Shown: positions 10,382 to 20,332 of the stretch, piece by piece | How the letters are laid out: each line of letters begins with the position of its first letter | How positions within the stretch are numbered: position 1 is the stretch's first letter | NCBI RefSeq assembly: GCF_006716095.1 | Contig: NZ_VFOK01000001.1 | Coordinates: forward strand, 2,449,375-2,513,374 | Direction: 5' to 3' | Length of the DNA stretch: 64,000 bases | DNA from: Barrientosiimonas humi | GTDB taxonomy: Bacteria; Actinomycetota; Actinomycetes; Actinomycetales; Dermatophilaceae | Notes under the pieces: model-generated | Told to the model about the DNA's origin: nothing | Databases searched by the model: none | What the model saw: the letters and a program-made list of their open reading frames with translations, nothing else | Made by a program: the position numbers and the translations under genes

Positions 10382-11458
10382 TCAGGGGCTGGGCGTCACC
10401 GAGGGCGCCGGGCCACGACCGTTGCCCCGGCTGGTGCGCTCGGTGGCCTGGCCAGGGGCGTCGGCCGACCGACCGGGCGAGCGCTGCGACGTGGTCGAGC
10501 CGGTCGGCTCGGGGCTGATCAGGCGCTGCCGGCTCGTGGTCGAGCCGGTGCTGTCGACGCTCGACCCCTTCGGGCCGCCGGGGCGCGACGCCGAGGAGCT
10601 GGACGAGGTCGGCGACGGGCTCGAGGGCCGGATCGACGGACGGTTCGCCTCGGTCGAGGTCGACGTGCCGGACGAGGAGCTTGACGAGCTGGAGCTCGTG
10701 GACCCGCTGCTGCTGGTCGACCCCGTGCTGGAGCTGCTGCTCGGCCGCGAGGAGCTGCTGCCCGTCGAGGTCGAGGAGCCGCTGCCGCCCGAGGACGACC
10801 CGGACGGTGTCGACGGGGTGGTCGGGGTGGCCGTCGGCGCGGGACCGGTGCCCGGGCGGCTCGGCCGCTGCTGCTGCGACGTGCCCGGCGCATCGCTCAG
10901 CGACGCCGTGCCCGGCAGCCGGGACGGCAGGTCGGTCGGGGTCGGGCGCGGCGAGGGGCTGGTGCCGGGCGGGCCCGGCAGCGGCGAGGACGCCGGGGCG
11001 GTGGTCGCCGAGCCCGACGGCTGACCCACCGTGGTGGAGCTGCCGGTCGAGCCGGGGACGCCGCCGCTGCCGTCGTCGTTGCCGTGGCCGCTGCCACCGT
11101 CGCCGTCACCGGTGCCGTCGTCGGCGACCGGTGTCTGGCTGGGCGTCTGACCGCCGAACACGCTGCTCGCCACGTTGCCGAGCTGGTAGAGCACCGGGAC
11201 CTGGTGACCGGTCACCGCGGCAGCCATCGACGAGACCGAGAGGGTGGCGACGGCGATGCCCGTGGCCGCACCGACGTACGACAGGTGCCGGCGGCGCGAC
11301 GGGCGCGCCGGGACCGAGCCGGGGGTGCGGTCGATCTCCCCGACCCACGCGGAGAGCAGGTCGCTGAGCTCGTCGCGCTCCGCGGGGCGGCGGCGGCCGC
11401 CGAGGGCGTCGAGCGCCCGGTCGTCGCTGTGGATGCGACCGAGAGAGGGCGGCGTCAC
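10382..11458 (-). CDS. RsdA-like anti-sigma factor with long Ser/Thr/Pro-rich outer domain
   Basis: A 358-residue single-pass membrane protein. The N-terminus HSDDRALDALGGRRRPAERD and LSDLLSAWVGEID matches the short sigma-binding segment of RsdA, the SigD anti-sigma factor. A transmembrane helix is at about 60-82 (YVGAATGIAVATLSV). The remaining roughly 270 residues are low-complexity Ser/Thr/Pro/Gly with long serine runs and would lie outside the cell; they look like a wall-spanning or glycosylated stalk. GTG 11458 overlaps the sigma factor stop as GTGA, so the pair is translationally coupled. Release probably needs regulated proteolysis, as known for RsdA. Confidence 0.85.
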   Translation of the reverse strand: MTPPSLGRIHSDDRALDALGGRRRPAERDELSDLLSAWVGEIDRTPGSVPARPSRRRHLSYVGAATGIAVATLSVSSMAAAVTGHQVPVLYQLGNVASSVFGGQTPSQTPVADDGTGDGDGGSGHGNDDGSGGVPGSTGSSTTVGQPSGSATTAPASSPLPGPPGTSPSPRPTPTDLPSRLPGTASLSDAPGTSQQQRPSRPGTGPAPTATPTTPSTPSGSSSGGSGSSTSTGSSSSRPSSSSSTGSTSSSGSTSSSSSSSSSGTSTSTEANRPSIRPSSPSPTSSSSSASRPGGPKGSSVDSTGSTTSRQRLISPEPTGSTTSQRSPGRSADAPGQATERTSRGNGRGPAPSVTPSP

Positions 11459-12033
11459 GCCAGCTCACTCCCCTCGGCCAGCATGCTGCGCAGCCGGCCG
11501 AGAGCGCGGTGCTGGGCCACGCGCACGGCGCCGGGGGTCATGCCCAGCGCCTCGGCGGTCTCGTCGGCCGAGAGGCCCACGGCCACGCGCAGCGTGACGA
11601 TCTCGCGGTGCTGGGGGGAGAGCCGGTCCATCAGCTCCCACACGGCGCGCGCCTGGTCCGAGCGCAGCGCGTGCTCCTCGGGGCCGGCGGCGGAGTCGAC
11701 CTGGTCGGGCACGTCGTCGGTGGGCACCGCTCCGCGCAGGGTGCCGCGCTGGGCGTCGGCGACCTTGTTGGCGGCGATGCGATAGACGAAGGCCTCGAAC
11801 GGGAGCCCGCGGTCGGTGTAGCGCGACAGCGACGTCAGCACGGCCACACACACCTCCTGCGCCACGTCCTGCGCGGCTTCCCGGGCTCCGGGCAAGGTGC
11901 CGAGACGCGCCCGCGCATAGCGGACAGCGATCTGGTGGACCCCTGCCATGAGCTGATCTGTGGCTGCGCCGTCACCTGCCCGCGCGGCGCCAACCAGATC
12001 CCGCAACGCACCCTGCGGGATCGACTGCTCCAT
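11455..12033 (-). CDS. sigD: SigD-like alternative RNA polymerase sigma factor
   Basis: A 192-residue group 4 sigma factor. Region 2 includes IAVRYARARLGTLPG, DVAQEVCVAVLTSL and YRIAANKVADAQR. Region 4 includes LSPQHREIVTLRVAVGLSADETAEALGMTPGAV and the recognition helix RVAQHRALGRLR. Sequence and context (before rsdA and guaB, near groEL1) match M. tuberculosis SigD. ATG 12033 begins just before the first conserved helix; the open frame continues upstream to 12339 without recognisable protein. The anti-sigma gene follows with a 4-base overlap. Confidence 0.9.
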   Translation of the reverse strand: MEQSIPQGALRDLVGAARAGDGAATDQLMAGVHQIAVRYARARLGTLPGAREAAQDVAQEVCVAVLTSLSRYTDRGLPFEAFVYRIAANKVADAQRGTLRGAVPTDDVPDQVDSAAGPEEHALRSDQARAVWELMDRLSPQHREIVTLRVAVGLSADETAEALGMTPGAVRVAQHRALGRLRSMLAEGSELA

Positions 12034-12380
12034 CGGCCTGGGGCCGGAGAATGTTACGGGTGTGACGTCATCCTGATCGTCTGCTGAGACAGGGTCGGCG
12101 GAGCCGCGGCGTCCGTAACGCACATGTCCTCCGTCCCGAGTGTCCAGCAGCGGCCCCCTGCCGCGGTCGCTGGAGGTGCCGGCGACCTGAGATCCAGCGT
12201 GACCGACGACTCCTACCTGTGCAAGCCGACCCCGCAAACTCGGCTCCTCCCTGCGGGTGACCCCGGTCTCGCCCGGCGTCGCGGGGCGCACGCACCGCCA
12301 GCCGTACGTCGGGCGCCGGCTCTCCCCGTACGCCGGCACGGGTGTGTCCGCACCCGCCGCCGTCTGGGAGGATCACGGCT
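12034..12380. other. Divergent intergenic region between sigD and the S4 gene
   Basis: 347 bp without a convincing gene. On the minus strand GTAACA (12052-12057) and CGAT (12032-12035) are 16 bases apart, resembling the published SigD consensus of GTAACG and CGAT, but the CGAT overlaps the sigD start codon. On the plus strand GTAACG occurs at 12115-12120 with only CGAG at the matching distance. Autoregulation is possible but weakly supported. M. tuberculosis carries whiB3 near here; no WhiB protein is present. Confidence 0.35.
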
Positions 12381-12638
12381 ATGGCTGGTGACGCAGGCGA
12401 CCCCGTGATCGAGGTGCCGATCCGTGACGAGGAGATCCGCCTCGGGCAGCTGCTGAAGCTGTCCGGGCTGGTCGAGGACGGCGCCGAGGCGCGCGAGCTC
12501 ATCCAGACCGGGCGCGTCCAGGTCGACGGCGAGGTCGAGACCCGCCGGGCCCACGGCGTACGCCCGGGCAGCACCGTGCACCTGCCCGGCGCGACCATGA
12601 CCGTGGTGCGCGCCGACGAGGTCTCACCCGCGCCCTGA
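12381..12638 (+). CDS. S4-domain RNA-binding protein (YbcJ/YaaA type)
   Basis: An 85-residue single S4 domain: EIRLGQLLKLSGLVEDGAEARELIQTG, then RVQVDGEVETRRAHGVRPGS and a short C-terminal strand. Small S4 proteins of this kind bind structured RNA, often ribosomal. GGGAGG at 12366-12371 lies 9 bases before ATG 12381, one of the minority of genes here with a clear ribosome site. It converges on groEL, with a palindromic repeat and a terminator between them. Confidence 0.88.
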   Translation: MAGDAGDPVIEVPIRDEEIRLGQLLKLSGLVEDGAEARELIQTGRVQVDGEVETRRAHGVRPGSTVHLPGATMTVVRADEVSPAP

Positions 12639-12691
12639 CGTACGACACCCCTGCGTACGCCACCCCCGACGTACGGCACCCCCGGAGCCCC

Positions 12692-12796
12692 GCATGAAAC
12701 CCGGTTACGGCCATCTGACCCTGATGGATCGAGGTCATACGCACCTGACCCGGTTTCATGCACATCGAGGTCGGCGCACGTAACCCGGTTTCATGC
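12692..12796. repeat. 70-bp palindromic repeat, copy 1, with an extra half arm
   Basis: The unit at 12692-12761 begins gcatgaaacccggttacg and ends cggtttcatgc, with the conserved core tgaccctgatg-N-atcgaggtca. An additional right arm (cgcacgtaacccggtttcat and two bases) follows to 12796 and pairs with the left arm better (17 of 18) than the nearer one does. It lies between the convergent S4 and groEL genes. Other copies are at 29922-29991 and 43690-43759. Confidence 0.9.
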
Positions 12797-12830
12797 CCAG
12801 GGTGGGGCATGAGGGCTGAGGGCATGACAT

Positions 12831-12870
12831 GGGTCGGCCCCGGTGCGCGAGCGCGCACCGGGGCCGACCC
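12831..12870 (-). terminator. Strong hairpin terminator of groEL
   Basis: A perfect 18-bp stem (12831-12848 with 12853-12870) and 4-base loop GAGC, starting 14 bases past the groEL stop. There is no T-run, as is common for actinobacterial terminators; the palindrome could also stop transcription from the convergent S4 gene. Confidence 0.8.
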
Positions 12871-12884
12871 GTCGGACCAAGAGG

Positions 12885-14519
<1,635 letters not shown>

Positions 14520-14572
14520 TCAGATTCGGGCGCGGCGGGCGCAGGCTGCGCCGCTCACCGCGGGGACGACGA

Positions 14573-14606
14573 CGCCCCGGGGCACCCGGACGGGGCGCCC
14601 GGGGCG
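14573..14606 (-). promoter_or_regulatory. Hairpin in the groES-groEL intercistronic space
   Basis: A 9-bp inverted repeat CGCCCCGGG / CCCGGGGCG with a 16-base loop in the 131-bp gap between groES and groEL. It may be an mRNA processing or attenuation site; no -10 for a separate groEL promoter was seen, and a ribosome site (GGAAAT region) precedes groEL. Confidence 0.45.
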
Positions 14607-14626
14607 CGTCGAGAAGTCAGGAGTCG

Positions 14627-14920
14627 TCAGCCGACGACCGCGAGCACGTCGCGAGCCGAGAGGATGAGCAGCTCGTCGCCGCCGTACTTCACCTCGGTGC
14701 CGCCGTACTTGCTGTAGATGACCTTGTCGCCGACCTTGACGTCCAGCGGCACCCGCTGGCCGTTGTCGTCGATGCGACCGGGACCGATCGCCAGGACCTC
14801 GCCCTCCTGGGGCTTCTCCTTGGCGGTGTCCGGGATGACCAGACCGGACGCGGTCGTCTGCTCGGCCTCGACCGACTTGACGACGATGCGGTCCTCGAGC
14901 GGCTTGATGTTCACCGACAC
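14627..14920 (-). CDS. groES: Co-chaperonin GroES
   Basis: A 97-residue Hsp10 subunit that caps Gro[22 protein letters not shown] starts the fold, with a mobile-loop region ([17 protein letters not shown]) and the roof hairpin [20 protein letters not shown]; it ends [16 protein letters not shown]. The ribosome site AAGGAAGG lies shortly before ATG 14920. It is first in the groES-groEL operon, under two CIRCE sites. Confidence 0.97.
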   Translation of the reverse strand: MSVNIKPLEDRIVVKSVEAEQTTASGLVIPDTAKEKPQEGEVLAIGPGRIDDNGQRVPLDVKVGDKVIYSKYGGTEVKYGGDELLILSARDVLAVVG

Positions 14921-15038
14921 GGTGTGACCTTCCTTGTGAGGTGCGCTGCGCGAAGCAGCAGGGATCCGTCCTGCTCGCCCGGGGTCAGAGCCAAGACCGG
15001 TGGCGCGCCGTCGCGGGGGTCGCGCTGTGCGGTCGGGG

Positions 15039-15065
15039 CTGGCACTTGCCCCTGGCGAGTGCCAG
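15039..15065 (-). promoter_or_regulatory. Second CIRCE-like operator
   Basis: CTGGCACTT-N9-GAGTGCCAG, matching the 9-9-9 CIRCE layout (consensus TTAGCACTC-N9-GAGTGCTAA) with outer-base changes. It lies just downstream of the predicted transcription start, where HrcA binding would block elongation. Confidence 0.75.
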
Positions 15066-15070
15066 AACTG

Positions 15071-15111
15071 AATCTAGGCGGGCGTTAGCACTCGGTCAAC
15101 TCGAGTGCCAG
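15071..15111 (-). promoter_or_regulatory. groES promoter with overlapping CIRCE operator
   Basis: On the minus strand the -35 TTGACC (15094-15099) and -10 TAGATT (15071-15076) are separated by exactly 17 bases. TTAGCACTC-N9-GAGTGCCAG (15085-15111), a CIRCE element, has the -35 inside its spacer. HrcA repression of the heat-shock operon follows from this arrangement. Confidence 0.85.
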
Positions 15112-15160
15112 AAATTCGTCTGCGGTGCACCCCGGCTGCGCCCCCGGCCGTACGACCGGC

Positions 15161-17158
15161 TCAGGTGGTCCAGGCCCGCCAGAGCGCGGCGTACTCGCCG
15201 TCGCGCGCCAGCAGCTCGTCGTGCGAGCCGAGCTCGGCGATGCGCCCGTCGATCACCACCGCGATCCGGTCGGCGTCGTGCGCGGTGTGCAGCCGGTGCG
15301 CGATCGCGACGACCGTGCGGCCGGTGAGCAGCGCGTTCATCGACCCCTCGAGGTGGCGAGCGGTGCGCGGGTCGATGAGCGAGGTGGCCTCGTCGAGCAC
15401 GATGGTGTGCGGGTCGGCGAGCACCAGCCGGGCCAGCGCGACCTGCTGGGCGCGGCCGGGCGACAGCTCCAGGTTGCCGGAGCCGACCTTGGTGCCGAGG
15501 CCCTCGGGCAGCTGCTCGACCCAGCCGCGCGCGTCGACGGCGTCCAGCGCCGTCAGCAGCTCGTCGTCGCTCGCGCCCTCGCGGCCCAGCATCAGGTTGT
15601 CGCGGATCGTGCCGATGAAGATGTGGTGCTCCTGGGTGACCAGGGCGACCTCGCGGCGCAGCAGCGGCAGCGGCAGCCGGGTGAGCTCGACTCCCCCGAC
15701 CTGCACGCTGCCGGTGCGCGGGCCGTGGATGCCGGCGAGCAGCCGCCCGAGCGTCGACTTGCCCGACCCGCTCGGACCGACGATCGCGAGCCGCTCCCCC
15801 GTGCGCAGCTCCAGGTCGATGCCGTGCAGCACGTCGTGACCCTCGCGGTAGGCGTAGCGCAGGTCGCGCCCCGCGAGCGCGACACCGTCGGGGCGCTCCT
15901 GCCCCTCGTCGCGGTCGCGCGGCACCGTGGAGATGCCGAGCAGTCGCGCGGTCGAGGCGATGCCGACCTGCACCCGGTCGACCGTGGCGACGAGCATGTC
16001 GAACGGGCCCCAGATCATCCCCGTGTAGAGGATCGCCGTGGTGATCTGTCCGATCGAGACCCAGCCCCTGGCGTACGCGATCGCGCCCATCGCGAGCACG
16101 AAGACCCGGGGGAGGCTGAACGCCAGGTCCATGGCGACGAACAGCAGGTTGCGCAGCGACATGGTGTAGCGCTCGGCCTCGCTGGACACGTCGAGGTCGG
16201 CGCGGCCGCGGCCGAGGCGCCGCTCGGTGAGGCCGAGCGCCTCGACGGTGCGCGCGCCGGTGACGGTCTCGGTGAGGGTCGTGTTGATCCGGGCGTAGCT
16301 GCCGGCCTCGGTGAGGTAGCCGGCGGGCGCGCGGCGCAGGTATCGCCGGATCTGCAGCATCGCGAGCGCCATCGGGACGATCGTGGTGAGCGCGAGCAGC
16401 GGGGAGTTGATGACCATCGCGACCAGCGCGAGCGCCACGGTGATCAGCGCGAACACCGACTCCGGCAGCGCCCAGGCCACCGAGTCGCTCATGGTGCCGG
16501 CGTCGCGGGTGACGCGGGTGACCAGGTCGCCGGACGTCGCCGACTCCACCCGCGACAGCGGCAGGTGCAGGATGTCGCGCGTGATCCGCTCGCGGGCGGT
16601 CGCGAGGATGCCCTGACCCAGCCGGGCGGCGGTGGCCTTGGCGACGAAGGTGAGTGCGGCCTGCGCGACCACGACGACCGCGACCAGCAGCGCCATCTCG
16701 TCGGCGGCGGCGATCGCCGAGGAGACGGCCCCGCGGCCGATGTCGGCAATCGCGGAGTCGACCAGGCGGCCGAGCAGCAGCGGGACCAGCAGTCCGGCCG
16801 CGGCGGCGAGCACGTTGGCGAGCACGAGCAGCAGCCCGAGACGGCGGCGCTCGGCCAGCAGGCCGCCGACGAACCGGACGACCTGGCGCGCGGTGGCGAC
16901 GGGCAGCCCGCCGTGCGGCTCGCGCAGCTCGCGGGCGAAGTCCTGGGCGCGCTCGGCACGCAGCAGGTGACGGCGGCGCAGCGCCCGCGCACGCGGCAGC
17001 GGACCTCCGCCGGGGCGGTGGGTGAGCAGCTCGGGGACCGGCTCCTCCCCCGCCCGGGTCGTGCTGTCGCTCCAGGTGCGCGCCGACTCGGCCGCGATCT
17101 GCGCGGGCAGGCCGGTGCGCTCGGGCTCGGAGGACGTACGAGTGCTGGTGTGGCTCAT
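15161..17158 (-). CDS. ABC exporter subunit A: Walker-intact, signature-degenerate
   Basis: A 665-residue half-transporter. An Arg/Glu-rich N-terminus of about 90 residues precedes six transmembrane helices (about 105-400) and an ATPase domain. Walker A GPSGSGKS (461-468), Q-loop Gln509, Walker B TIVLDE (585-590) and His621 are intact. The signature LSGGQ is replaced by LSPGRAQ (565-571). The partner gene has the reverse pattern, so the pair should form one working ATP site. ATG 17158 overlaps the partner's stop as ATGA. The substrate is unknown; drug or lipid export is typical for the family. Confidence 0.93.
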   Translation of the reverse strand: MSHTSTRTSSEPERTGLPAQIAAESARTWSDSTTRAGEEPVPELLTHRPGGGPLPRARALRRRHLLRAERAQDFARELREPHGGLPVATARQVVRFVGGLLAERRRLGLLLVLANVLAAAAGLLVPLLLGRLVDSAIADIGRGAVSSAIAAADEMALLVAVVVVAQAALTFVAKATAARLGQGILATARERITRDILHLPLSRVESATSGDLVTRVTRDAGTMSDSVAWALPESVFALITVALALVAMVINSPLLALTTIVPMALAMLQIRRYLRRAPAGYLTEAGSYARINTTLTETVTGARTVEALGLTERRLGRGRADLDVSSEAERYTMSLRNLLFVAMDLAFSLPRVFVLAMGAIAYARGWVSIGQITTAILYTGMIWGPFDMLVATVDRVQVGIASTARLLGISTVPRDRDEGQERPDGVALAGRDLRYAYREGHDVLHGIDLELRTGERLAIVGPSGSGKSTLGRLLAGIHGPRTGSVQVGGVELTRLPLPLLRREVALVTQEHHIFIGTIRDNLMLGREGASDDELLTALDAVDARGWVEQLPEGLGTKVGSGNLELSPGRAQQVALARLVLADPHTIVLDEATSLIDPRTARHLEGSMNALLTGRTVVAIAHRLHTAHDADRIAVVIDGRIAELGSHDELLARDGEYAALWRAWTT

Positions 17159-19050
17159 GGCTGCGTCACCTCCTCGACGGGCTCGGCGGGTTCGGCGTCG
17201 TCGCCGCGGACGACGGTGGCGCGGTAGTCGGGGTTGCCGGCCAGCAGGTCGGCGTGGTTGCCGCGGGCGACCTCGCGGCCGCCGGCGACCAGCACGACCT
17301 CGTCGGCGTGGTGCAGCAGCAGCGGCGACGCGGTGACGACCACCGTGGTGCGGCCGCGCCGGTGCTCGGCCAGCCGCTCGGCGATGCGTGCCTCGGTGTG
17401 GGCGTCGACGGCCGAGGTGGGTTCGACGAGCACCAGCACCTCGGGGTCGGCGGTGAGCGCCCGGGCCAGGACCAGCCGCTGGCGCTGACCGCCGGACAGG
17501 CCGCGGCCGTTCTCGTCGACGCGCCCGCCCCAGCCGCCGGGCACGGCGTCGAAGACGTCTTCGGCAGCGGCGGTGTGCAGCGCGCGCTCGGCCTGCGCGC
17601 GCGAGGCGTGCCCCCACGGGTCGACGGCCGACTGCAGGGTGCCGGCGAAGATCTGCGGCGTCGCGTCGCTCACGACCACCTGGTGGCGGTATCGCTCGAG
17701 CGGCACCCGGGAGACGTCGACGCCGCCGACGGTGACGCCCCACGGGCGCGCGGCGCGCTCGCGGTCGGCCCGCTCCTGCTCGGCGCGGCGGCGGGCCCGC
17801 TCGGCCCGCTCCTTGCGCGCGGCGCGGCCGCGCAGGTGCTCGGGCAGCTCCTCGCTGACCTGGGCCTCGGCGTCCTTGGGGAGGTATCGGCCGAGGCGGT
17901 CGGCCAGCGCCGCGGTGTCGTCGGGCACCGCCGAGACGAGCATGGTGAGTCGGCCGGGCTCGATGCGGGTGCCGGAGGCCTCGTCGACGATCGTCGCCTC
18001 GCCCGGCAGCTCCAGCGGGTCCACCGGGGACACCCACGGCGCCTGCTGCGAGAGCACCGCGCGGGCCTTCGTCGCCGACACGTGGGCGCGGGTGAGCTTC
18101 TGGGCGAACTCCACGAAGGTGCGCATCGGCTCGATGAGCATCACGGCGTAGCCGAGGAGGCTGACCAGCTGGCCGACGGTGAGCTCGCCGGTCGCGACGT
18201 CGCGCACGCCGAGCCACATCAGCAGCACGACGAACGCCCCGGAGAGCAGCACGCCCATCGCGTCGACCGACGCCTGCCAGATGCCGGCGCGGGTGCCGGC
18301 CTCTCGCACGCGCTGCGACTGGGCGGTGAAGTTGCCGCCGAACGTCGACTCGCCGCCGATGCCGCGCAGGATGCGCAGCCCGGCCACGATGTCGGTGGAC
18401 AGCGAGGTGAGGTCGGAGTTGCGGGAGCGCTCGATGCCGCGCCAGCGCTGCAGCGGGCGCAGCAGGGGCGCGCCGAGCACCACGAGCAGCGGCGCGGCCA
18501 GCAGCACGATCAGGCCGAGCTCGACCGACGTGCGCAGCACGATCACCGCGACCGCGAGGTAGGCCAGCAGCTGGGAGATCGTGCGCCCGGTGATCTCCAT
18601 GAGCGCGCCGAACTGGTCGCCGTCGCTGCCCGAGACCGACAGCACCTCGCCGGCGGGCGTGCGGCGCGGGAGCACGTGGCCGAGGCTGAGCGACTTGCGG
18701 GTGACGAGGCTGGTGGTGCCGTAGAGCGCGACCAGCCACTGCCGCACGATCACGGTGTGGAACAGGATGCCGAACGAGGCACCCACCACGGTCACGACCG
18801 CCAGCAGGGCGACACCGCGCACGGTGGCTCCGGTGTCGCCGGTGACCAGGCCCTGGTCGATGGTCCAGCCGACCAGCCAGGGCCCGACGACCTGCGGCAC
18901 CATCCACATGCACGACATGAGGGTGCCGATCCACACCAGGCTCCCCTGGGCGCGGAACATCGACCCCAGCAGGCGCATCGGCGAGCGGGTGTCGGGCTCG
19001 GACGCACCGGGGGTGAGGTAGGCCTCGACGGGAGGCGGGAAGTCGCGCAT
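17155..19050 (-). CDS. ABC exporter subunit B: no Walker A, intact LSGGQ
   Basis: A 631-residue half-transporter with six transmembrane helices (about 35-315). Its ATPase domain has lost the P-loop: the region reads MLVSAVPDDTAALADRL (370-386). The Q-loop Gln is replaced (VVVSDATPQ), the Walker B Asp position is Val with Glu543 kept (VLVLVEPTSAVD), and the H-loop His is Ser575. The signature LSGGQ (518-522) is intact. An unusual Arg/Glu-rich insertion of about 40 residues (397-436), probably helical, lies between the P-loop region and the Q-loop. It cannot bind ATP normally but supplies the signature to subunit A. Confidence 0.92.
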   Translation of the reverse strand: MRDFPPPVEAYLTPGASEPDTRSPMRLLGSMFRAQGSLVWIGTLMSCMWMVPQVVGPWLVGWTIDQGLVTGDTGATVRGVALLAVVTVVGASFGILFHTVIVRQWLVALYGTTSLVTRKSLSLGHVLPRRTPAGEVLSVSGSDGDQFGALMEITGRTISQLLAYLAVAVIVLRTSVELGLIVLLAAPLLVVLGAPLLRPLQRWRGIERSRNSDLTSLSTDIVAGLRILRGIGGESTFGGNFTAQSQRVREAGTRAGIWQASVDAMGVLLSGAFVVLLMWLGVRDVATGELTVGQLVSLLGYAVMLIEPMRTFVEFAQKLTRAHVSATKARAVLSQQAPWVSPVDPLELPGEATIVDEASGTRIEPGRLTMLVSAVPDDTAALADRLGRYLPKDAEAQVSEELPEHLRGRAARKERAERARRRAEQERADRERAARPWGVTVGGVDVSRVPLERYRHQVVVSDATPQIFAGTLQSAVDPWGHASRAQAERALHTAAAEDVFDAVPGGWGGRVDENGRGLSGGQRQRLVLARALTADPEVLVLVEPTSAVDAHTEARIAERLAEHRRGRTTVVVTASPLLLHHADEVVLVAGGREVARGNHADLLAGNPDYRATVVRGDDAEPAEPVEEVTQP

Positions 19051-19163
19051 GGCGGGACAACGCTAGGCGGTGGCACCGACCGGCGCGAACGGTTTTCCGA
19101 GCGGCATGCGGCTCGGTCAGGTGCGCAACGGCTGCAGGCCGCGGCCACCGCCCGCCCACCGCC

Positions 19164-19223
19164 GTGAGAGTGCACGACACGCCCTTCGCGCGGCGGTGCT
19201 ATGGGCGTGTCGTGCACTCTCAC
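19164..19223. terminator. Long perfect inverted repeat
   Basis: A 21-bp perfect inverted repeat (GTGAGAGTGCACGACACGCC C with its complement, 19164-19184 and 19203-19223) around an 18-base loop, extendable by two pairs. It lies 3' of the gene ending at 19271 and 5' of the ABC exporter. It may be a terminator or a protein-binding site; no other copy was seen in the window. Confidence 0.7.
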
Positions 19224-19270
19224 GGAGCGCCGCCCGCTCGCCCGCCCCCGCCGACCTCGTGACTGGTCGA

Positions 19271-20332
19271 TCAGCCGCCGGGGATGCGGACGATCTGGCG
19301 CAGCGCGACCTCGACACCCTCCGGGGCCGCCGCAGCTGCCGGGCCGACCAGATCGGTCTTGACCGCACGGGAGGCGACGGACAGAGCGACCTCGACGTCG
19401 GACGACACCGGCACGAGGTAGGCGGTGCTCGGGGTCGCAGACTCGCCGGCGGCCTGCCCCGCCGCGTCACGAGCGGCTCGCTGCGGCGTGGCGCCGCTGA
19501 CCGACAGCCGCAGAGCCGGAGCGGCGGCGAGGCGGTAGTACGTCGGCGATCCCTCGGTCTCGTCCCACGACCCGACGGTGTGGTCGGTGCGCACGAGGCC
19601 GCGGACCACCAGCCACTCCTGACCTTGCGGGGCCCAGCCGAGTCCGGCGACCCACGGGCCCCGACGCGTCCGCAGCTCGCACGCCACCTGGTCGAGCCGG
19701 ACCCCGTCGACCGTGACCGGGTCGGCGCCGTCGGGGACGCAGTCCGGCGCCTCGGAGCGCCGGTCCAGGCCGCTCTGCGGCTCCGCTGACCGACCGGGCA
19801 GCTCGCGGCCCTCGGCCTCGGCGATCACGGCGATCTCACCCGTGGCCGGCACGCGCGTCGTCACCGAGCCGTTGCTCTGCAGGCTGCGGATGCCGTCGGC
19901 AACCGGGAACACGCGGTCGCCGACGCGCAGGAGCAGACGGGTGGCCGGCTCCCGCAGCTCGGCGGCCGCAGCACCCGGCCAGGGCGCCGGACCGACGGGG
20001 GATGCGTCAACCCTCCAGGTCACGCCCACGAGCCGCCCGACGTCGGCGGTGAACGTCGATCCCCCGTCGCGGACCTCGGACACAGTCCCCGCCTCGATCC
20101 GCAGGATGCCGCCACCGGGCAGGGCGACGTTCGACTTGCCGCCGTTGTGGATCGAGACCGCACTGCCGCGCACCTGCTGCCCCGCCTCCAGCTCCGGCGG
20201 ACGCAGCCAGATCAGCACAGCACCGATGACCGCGGCGACGAGCAGCACCTTCGCCACGGGACGGACGTACGCCCGCGCCGCGCTGCGCGCCGGCCCGTCC
20301 CCGGCGCGACCGGAGTCGTTCGTCGCGGTCAT
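19271..20332 (-). CDS. Single-pass membrane protein, paralogue A
   Basis: A 353-residue protein of unknown function. A cytoplasmic N-terminus of about 25 residues is followed by one transmembrane helix (about 26-43) and a large extracytoplasmic part. Beta-type segments include RLVGVTWRVD (100-109), GLGWAPQGQEWLVV (230-243) and a Cys198/Cys218-type pair. The same segments appear in the adjacent gene at 20329-21396 (RLVETQWRITD, GRGWAPTGREWVVV), so the two are diverged tandem duplicates of nearly equal length. ATG 20332 overlaps the paralogue's stop as ATGA. No known domain is recognised. Confidence 0.8.
   Translation of the reverse strand: MTATNDSGRAGDGPARSAARAYVRPVAKVLLVAAVIGAVLIWLRPPELEAGQQVRGSAVSIHNGGKSNVALPGGGILRIEAGTVSEVRDGGSTFTADVGRLVGVTWRVDASPVGPAPWPGAAAAELREPATRLLLRVGDRVFPVADGIRSLQSNGSVTTRVPATGEIAVIAEAEGRELPGRSAEPQSGLDRRSEAPDCVPDGADPVTVDGVRLDQVACELRTRRGPWVAGLGWAPQGQEWLVVRGLVRTDHTVGSWDETEGSPTYYRLAAAPALRLSVSGATPQRAARDAAGQAAGESATPSTAYLVPVSSDVEVALSVASRAVKTDLVGPAAAAAPEGVEVALRQIVRIPGG

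Noticed and set aside
12032-12057. A firm SigD autoregulatory promoter
   Set aside because: The GTAACA and CGAT spacing fits, but the -10 overlaps the sigD start codon, which would place transcription inside the gene.
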